This document shows positions 14,888 to 18,237 of a DNA stretch of 18,237 nt, piece by piece. The notes beneath the pieces are model-generated. The model saw only the letters and a program-made list of their open reading frames with translations. It ran no database searches and was not told the DNA's origin. The position numbers and the translations under genes were made by a program. Source of the stretch: Propionibacteriaceae bacterium UBA5174 (lineage in GTDB: Bacteria; Actinomycetota; Actinomycetes; Propionibacteriales; Propionibacteriaceae); contig DHWU01000081.1 of assembly GCA_002413345.1 (NCBI GenBank), forward strand, positions 1 through 18,237, given 5' to 3'. Position 1 is the first letter of the stretch, and each line of letters begins with the position of its first letter.

Positions 14888-14969
14888 TCGAATCCCCTTA
14901 GCTCCACAAATGCCGTCGCCCGTCAGGGTGGCGGCTTTTGTGATTCAACTTGCGGATTCGAACTCGTGA
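14888..14969 (+). repeat. Direct repeat copy 2: tRNA-Ala 3' end plus terminator
   Basis: Second copy of the 82-bp unit, offset 178 bp. The tRNA part is limited to the 3' 19 nt, so this is not a second tRNA gene. It borders the 3' end of the leftward metallo-hydrolase gene. Confidence 0.93.
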
Positions 14970-15001
14970 TTAGCACCTCGTGAGCGCTGGAATCAGCCGA
15001 A

Positions 15002-15691
15002 TCACCGGCCAGGCATCGGCAACTCGCTCAACGAGAACGGCTTGCCGTGGCCTGGGTAGATGGTCTCGACGCCAAGACCGCTCAATTTGCGAATGCTCTC
15101 GCGTGCTTGGGCCAAGTCGTCAATGTAGAAGTGGAGTGAGGGTCTGATCACGTTCACGAGCAGGTCACCACAGAACAGGTTCCCATCGCCGGTGAGGATG
15201 CCGATTGATCCGCTCGAGTGACCCGGGAGATGCACGACCCTGGCGTCGAGCCCATAGGCAAAGAGGTCCTGGCCGTCCTCCAGGAGTAGGTCCGGCTCGA
15301 AGGTCTCGAAGTCTGCGCCCGTCTTGGTGATCGTGTGCGCCAGCCCAAATGCCCAGGTCAGGAACCGGAACGCGAGAGTGTGCCGGTCGGGATTGTCCTT
15401 CCGTCCGGCATCCATGTCTCCGCTCCGGACTATCTCGCCATCTTGGCGGTGGAGTGCAATCGGGGCATGGTGAGCACGGCGAAGATGCGCACAGTTGCCC
15501 GCATGATCCACATCTCCGTGAGTCAGGACGATGAGCCGCAGATTGTCGGGCCCGCAACCTGCTGCAGCGAGTTCGGCGTCGAGCTTGTCCCGCTTGTTCG
15601 GGAAGCTCGCGTCGATGAGAACAAATCCGCCTTCAACATCAATGACATAGCAGTTGACGCCAAAGTCGATCCTGCGAATCCTGCCGACCAT
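15002..15691 (-). CDS. Metallo-beta-lactamase-fold hydrolase
   Basis: A 229-residue hydrolase with the metallo-beta-lactamase alpha-beta/beta-alpha fold. The first metal motif is LTHGDVDHAG (His58, Asp60, Asp62, His63), so the second His of the classic HxHxDH is Asp, a variant I have seen in unnamed family members. The other ligands are LPGHSSGSIG (His158), FCGDLLVN (Asp176) and YPGHGKP (His215). No signal peptide; probably cytoplasmic. Substrate not predictable. I chose ATG 15691 because AAGGAGG lies 5 nt upstream, the strongest ribosome site in the window; the frame is open to 15781 but that extension has no such site. It stands beside the duplicated tRNA-Ala end and is divergent from the Cys-tailed protein. 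Confidence 0.88.
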   Translation of the reverse strand: MVGRIRRIDFGVNCYVIDVEGGFVLIDASFPNKRDKLDAELAAAGCGPDNLRLIVLTHGDVDHAGNCAHLRRAHHAPIALHRQDGEIVRSGDMDAGRKDNPDRHTLAFRFLTWAFGLAHTITKTGADFETFEPDLLLEDGQDLFAYGLDARVVHLPGHSSGSIGILTGDGNLFCGDLLVNVIRPSLHFYIDDLAQARESIRKLSGLGVETIYPGHGKPFSLSELPMPGR

Positions 15692-15993
15692 CCCGTCCTC
15701 CTTCGTCGGCGCCGGTACGACGCGCGAGTCGCTGATCATTGATCGGTGCTCACGGCCCTCGCTCCAGCCAACGCAACGCACCCCAGAACCAACCGTGGAG
15801 AACCATCTCTGATTCTGGCCGTCTGCCGGTGGGCTGTAAACGCCGGTTGGGCAGAAGCTAGACCCAAACCCAGCCCGGCGCCCAAGAGCGGATCAGATCC
15901 GCCGATTCTCTTACCCGCCTGTAACTCCCGACCGTTTCGCTGTAACCGAACCGTGGTTGGCTGATCCGATAGCCAATCGAAAGTGAGCACACA
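15692..15993. other. 302-bp divergent intergenic region without a convincing gene
   Basis: It lies between the starts of the metallo-hydrolase and the Cys-tailed protein. A short rightward frame (15746-15964) has no ribosome site and poor composition, and I reject it. The only distinct site is a dyad GCGGAT-CAG-ATCCGC at 15888-15902. Promoters for both genes must be here but I cannot place them with confidence. Confidence 0.5.
15888..15902. promoter_or_regulatory. Palindromic site, possible operator
   Basis: GCGGAT and ATCCGC separated by CAG, a perfect 6-bp dyad about 90 nt upstream of the Cys-tailed gene. Function unknown. Confidence 0.35.
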
Positions 15994-17049
15994 GTGACGA
16001 TCACCACCGCTGACCTCCGCGGTGTCACCGGGCGCATCCTGCACCTGAGCGGCACCATTCGCGATTGCACTCTCAACGAGCGCAATGTGATCCCTACCTC
16101 CTGCGGAGATCTGGTTCCTCGCTACGAGAAGCTTGAAGTGCGCACCAAGCCCGGGCAGTCATTGTCGTTCTACAAGTCCGGCGCCCTGCGAAGCGTCTAC
16201 CTGGAAGACCAAACCCAGGTACAGACCCCAATCGGGCCACTCGAAGCCGAACTGGTCAGCTTCTATGAGGACGGCTCACTCAACACGATCTTTCAGCTGA
16301 ATGGCCAGCTCAGCTACGCCTGGACCGAGCAGAACGAGAAGTCCTTAGCAAAGGAATGGTCACTAGCCTTTGAGTTCGGGACGATCACGGCGAAGCTGAT
16401 CGCGGTCCGCTTCCACCCTGAAGGGCAGGTGCGTAGCCTGACTCTGTGGCCCGGCGAAGCGATCAAGCTCACCACTCCGGTAGGAGAGATCGTTGGCCGC
16501 ACCGGCGTTGCGATCCACCCAAATGGTGCGTTGGCGTCTTTCGAACCAGCGGTGCCAGTAGCAATCAACACCCCCATTGGCTACGTGCTGGCCTACGACG
16601 TGGACGCGTTCACTATCGATGGTGATCAAAACTCAGTCCGATTCGACGACCAAGGCAATCTCACTCACCTGACCACGGCTGGAGAAGTGATCGTCGAGGA
16701 CGCAACCGGCGCCACCGTACGGATCTCCTCAAACACACGCTTTGCCCTCACCGAGGACGTCTTGGTGAAGCTATCCATCGAACTCACCTTCGACGGCGAC
16801 CAGGTAACGATTGGCCGCGGCAAGGAGGCCCAGACCTTCTCTATCGCCGACTGCAAGTTCACCGTAATCAGCGACATTGACACCAAGGGGCTCACATCTT
16901 GTGATGTCGGCTGCGACAGCGGAAGCTGCGAAACAGGTGACTGTGCGAGCGGCGACTGTGCGAGCGGAAGTTGCGAAACCGGCACCTGCGCCACAAACGA
17001 TGGCTGTGGAAGCTGCGTGGACGGACAGTGCGCCGGGGAATGCGCCTAG
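15994..17049 (+). CDS. Beta-rich repeat protein with Cys-pentapeptide tail, unknown function
   Basis: A 351-residue protein with no signal peptide or membrane segment. Residues 55-230 carry five MORN-2-like motifs of the form [FI]-[YHD]-x-x-G-x-[LV] (at 59, 90, 140, 174 and 217), interleaved with T-P-[IV]-G turns at 78, 161 and 193. From memory, unnamed anaerobe proteins share this body, but I could not check. The tail (303-351) has eleven cysteines; six stand exactly five apart (307, 312, 317, 322, 327, 332) in units C-[DEA]-[ST]-G-[SDT], then CGSC and two more spaced pairs up to the end GECA. Three further cysteines (25, 37, 286) lie in the body. The tail suggests metal binding or cross-linking; this is inference. 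GTG 15994 has AAGTGAG 5-6 nt upstream. A bidirectional terminator follows. Confidence 0.85.
   Translation: MTITTADLRGVTGRILHLSGTIRDCTLNERNVIPTSCGDLVPRYEKLEVRTKPGQSLSFYKSGALRSVYLEDQTQVQTPIGPLEAELVSFYEDGSLNTIFQLNGQLSYAWTEQNEKSLAKEWSLAFEFGTITAKLIAVRFHPEGQVRSLTLWPGEAIKLTTPVGEIVGRTGVAIHPNGALASFEPAVPVAINTPIGYVLAYDVDAFTIDGDQNSVRFDDQGNLTHLTTAGEVIVEDATGATVRISSNTRFALTEDVLVKLSIELTFDGDQVTIGRGKEAQTFSIADCKFTVISDIDTKGLTSCDVGCDSGSCETGDCASGDCASGSCETGTCATNDGCGSCVDGQCAGECA
16912..17001 (+). repeat. Six 15-bp units encoding the Cys pentapeptides
   Basis: Six tandem 15-bp units starting with TGC or TGT. The third and fourth share GACTGTGCGAGCGG, including the preceding GAC, and the second and fifth both read TGCGAAAC-. 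The near-identical DNA suggests recent expansion by slippage, so the copy number may vary between strains. Confidence 0.8.
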
Positions 17050-17080
17050 GGTTCAACCGCCGCCTCAAGCAGCGAACTCA

Positions 17081-17101
17081 AAAGCTTGGGTTGGAAGCTT
17101 T
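17081..17101 (+). repeat. Small hairpin after the Cys-tailed gene
   Basis: AAAGCTT and AAGCTTT flank GGGTTGG, 32 nt after the stop. Not terminator-like by itself. Confidence 0.4.
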
Positions 17102-17146
17102 GGCTCGCAGCCTGTCCGCCAAGTTTGACCTGCAGATCGCTTAACC

Positions 17147-17181
17147 AACGAGGGCCTCCGGCTTTGCCGGAGGCCCTCGTT
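17147..17181. terminator. Bidirectional terminator between convergent genes
   Basis: AACGAGGGCCTCCGGC and its exact complement form a 16-bp perfect stem with a TTT triloop. The rightward Cys-tailed gene ends upstream and the leftward membrane protein ends 21 nt to the right. Leftward transcripts continue into TTGGTTAAG; T-runs are weak in both directions. Confidence 0.85.
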
Positions 17182-17202
17182 GTCATCGCCTAATCCACCT
17201 AT

Positions 17203-18237
17203 TCACCCAAAGGTGACAGTTACCGAATTCCCGTTCACGGTCACCGACCCGTACGGGTACAGAAGGCTGTCGTCGGTGGTGGTAGTGCCGTCGTAGTAGG
17301 TGTAGGTGTAGTTCACACTCCCGTAACTAGTCGTGGAGTAGCGAAAGCCACTGCCAAAATAGGACGTCGAAACCGAAATCGTTGGCTGCGTTGTGATCTT
17401 GAAGTTGGAATAGCTTGAGTTCGTGAAGACGTACGGGCAGTCACTGGATCGCGAAGTCGTGCACGCAGTCAACTTGTCGTGGACCGCTTGGGTGACCTTC
17501 TGTTGAAACTGGGTCGAAATCTCACCGTTGAAGCTAACGCTGTTGACGTAAGCCCCTGGGATCGAATTCCAATCCTCACTTTCTTCGTTGAACAGCTCGG
17601 TGCCCCCGATGGCCACCTTGTACTGCCCGGGAAGCGCCGCCAGCGTGGTCGTCCCTGATGGATCAACAGTCCCTGCGGCCTGCCCGTTGACGAGGAGATC
17701 CCGCGTGCCACCACTACTGGGCACGCTCACCGATAGCGTGCTGGCCAGATCCGAGTCGTCAACCTGCCAGTGGTCGATGATCAGCCAGTCGGTACCCTTC
17801 TTTGTCAGCTGCAAAGTAGCGTCCTGGCTCTCTCCATCCATCTGGAAAGTCACCCTGACTGTCGCCGACGAACCATTCTCAGTGCTGCTGGTGATCTTGG
17901 CATTAGTCGGGCGCCCGGAGGCCGCCTTATAGATCGCATCATTGATCAACGGGTTGTTATCCGCAGAAAGGCCCATCGCCTTGCCCGCATCGACAGCCCG
18001 GCCCTGGTCCAGGGCGGACATCAAGGAGTTGACCGTCGCTTGCGGCGAGAACAGCGTGGACTTCACCACAGTGAGACCAATGGCGGCCAGAATCACCACA
18101 CCCAATGCCACGCCGCCAATAATCAGGCCCTTCTTTGCCCCCGGTGACAGCGGCGTACGTTGGGCTACCGGTGCCATTGGAGCACCCGGCGCGCCCGGGA
18201 AGGTTGCGGGTGGAATTGGGCCAGTGGGGATAGGTCC
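17203..18237 (-). CDS. Membrane-anchored extracellular protein, 5' end outside the window
   Basis: The frame is open to the window edge, so the start is missing; the ATG at 18177 is internal to a Pro/Gly/Ala-rich stretch that continues upstream. In residues counted from that ATG there is one membrane helix (about 17-40, GLIIGGVALGVVILAAIG), an NTF2-like segment (45-140, with TVNSLMSALDQGRA and WLIIDHWQVDD), a small beta domain with LLVNGQAAGTV, and a Tyr/Ser/Thr-rich C-terminal beta region containing two nearby cysteines (CTTSRSSDC). A proline-rich cytoplasmic tail plus TM plus NTF2-like and beta modules resembles TcaA-type envelope proteins, but I do not assign that name. The C-terminus is unusually rich in Thr and Tyr. 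It ends 21 nt from a shared terminator. Confidence 0.85.
   Translation of the reverse strand, partial: GPIPTGPIPPATFPGAPGAPMAPVAQRTPLSPGAKKGLIIGGVALGVVILAAIGLTVVKSTLFSPQATVNSLMSALDQGRAVDAGKAMGLSADNNPLINDAIYKAASGRPTNAKITSSTENGSSATVRVTFQMDGESQDATLQLTKKGTDWLIIDHWQVDDSDLASTLSVSVPSSGGTRDLLVNGQAAGTVDPSGTTTLAALPGQYKVAIGGTELFNEESEDWNSIPGAYVNSVSFNGEISTQFQQKVTQAVHDKLTACTTSRSSDCPYVFTNSSYSNFKITTQPTISVSTSYFGSGFRYSTTSYGSVNYTYTYYDGTTTTDDSLLYPYGSVTVNGNSVTVTFG

Noticed and set aside
14888..14906. Second tRNA-Ala gene
   Set aside because: Only the 3' 19 nt are present; no D arm or anticodon arm precedes them.
15746..15964. 72-codon rightward frame in the divergent gap
   Set aside because: No ribosome site, no recognisable composition, and overlapped by another random frame on the opposite strand.
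1..18237. CRISPR array, insertion sequence, phage genes or a defence island
   Set aside because: No regularly spaced repeats, transposase, integrase or known defence proteins were seen on either strand.

Overview
The window looks like a chromosomal segment of a moderately high-GC actinobacterium (Actinomycetota). This rests on family similarity and gene order recalled from memory, not on a search. The order pmt <-> rsmI-tatD-rsmA-ispE, with glmU, a tRNA-Gln and a TetR gene nearby, resembles the Mycobacterium arrangement around Rv1002c-Rv1019, but rpfB is absent between tatD and rsmA. A LAXTG-type surface anchor and many promoters placed directly against start codons also fit Actinomycetota. 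I cannot name the genus; a propionibacterial relative is only a guess.

Left part (1-3550): the 5' two-thirds of glmU (minus strand), a short possibly truncated or frameshifted gene of uncertain family, a large secreted leucine-rich-repeat-like surface protein ending in a LATTG sorting signal, and an unusual tRNA-Gln(UUG). Middle (3650-9860): a TetR regulator, then the leftward operon rsmI-tatD-rsmA-ispE, whose genes overlap by 1 to 20 nt and which covers 16S rRNA methylation and the MEP isoprenoid pathway. It is divergent from pmt, a protein O-mannosyltransferase that uses polyprenyl-phosphate mannose.

Right-middle (9860-14530): a UraA-type uracil permease, a pyridoxamine-phosphate-oxidase-like flavoprotein, a second TetR with a clear dyad operator and a possible 16-residue mini-ORF behind it, a SanA/YdcF-like membrane protein, a cold-shock protein with a structured leader and a good terminator, and a Ser/Pro-rich lipoprotein. 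Right part (14600-18237): tRNA-Ala(CGC), whose 3' end and terminator are duplicated 178 bp downstream, a metallo-beta-lactamase-fold hydrolase, a beta-rich protein with a striking cysteine-pentapeptide tail, a 16-bp bidirectional terminator, and a membrane-anchored extracellular protein whose N-terminus lies outside the window.

Most genes are housekeeping. The best candidates for something undescribed are the Cys-tailed protein (15994-17049), the tRNA-Ala duplication with its hairpin (14656-14969), the mini-ORF behind the second TetR, and a set of five genes whose -10 elements sit 6-7 bp from the start codon, implying leaderless mRNAs.
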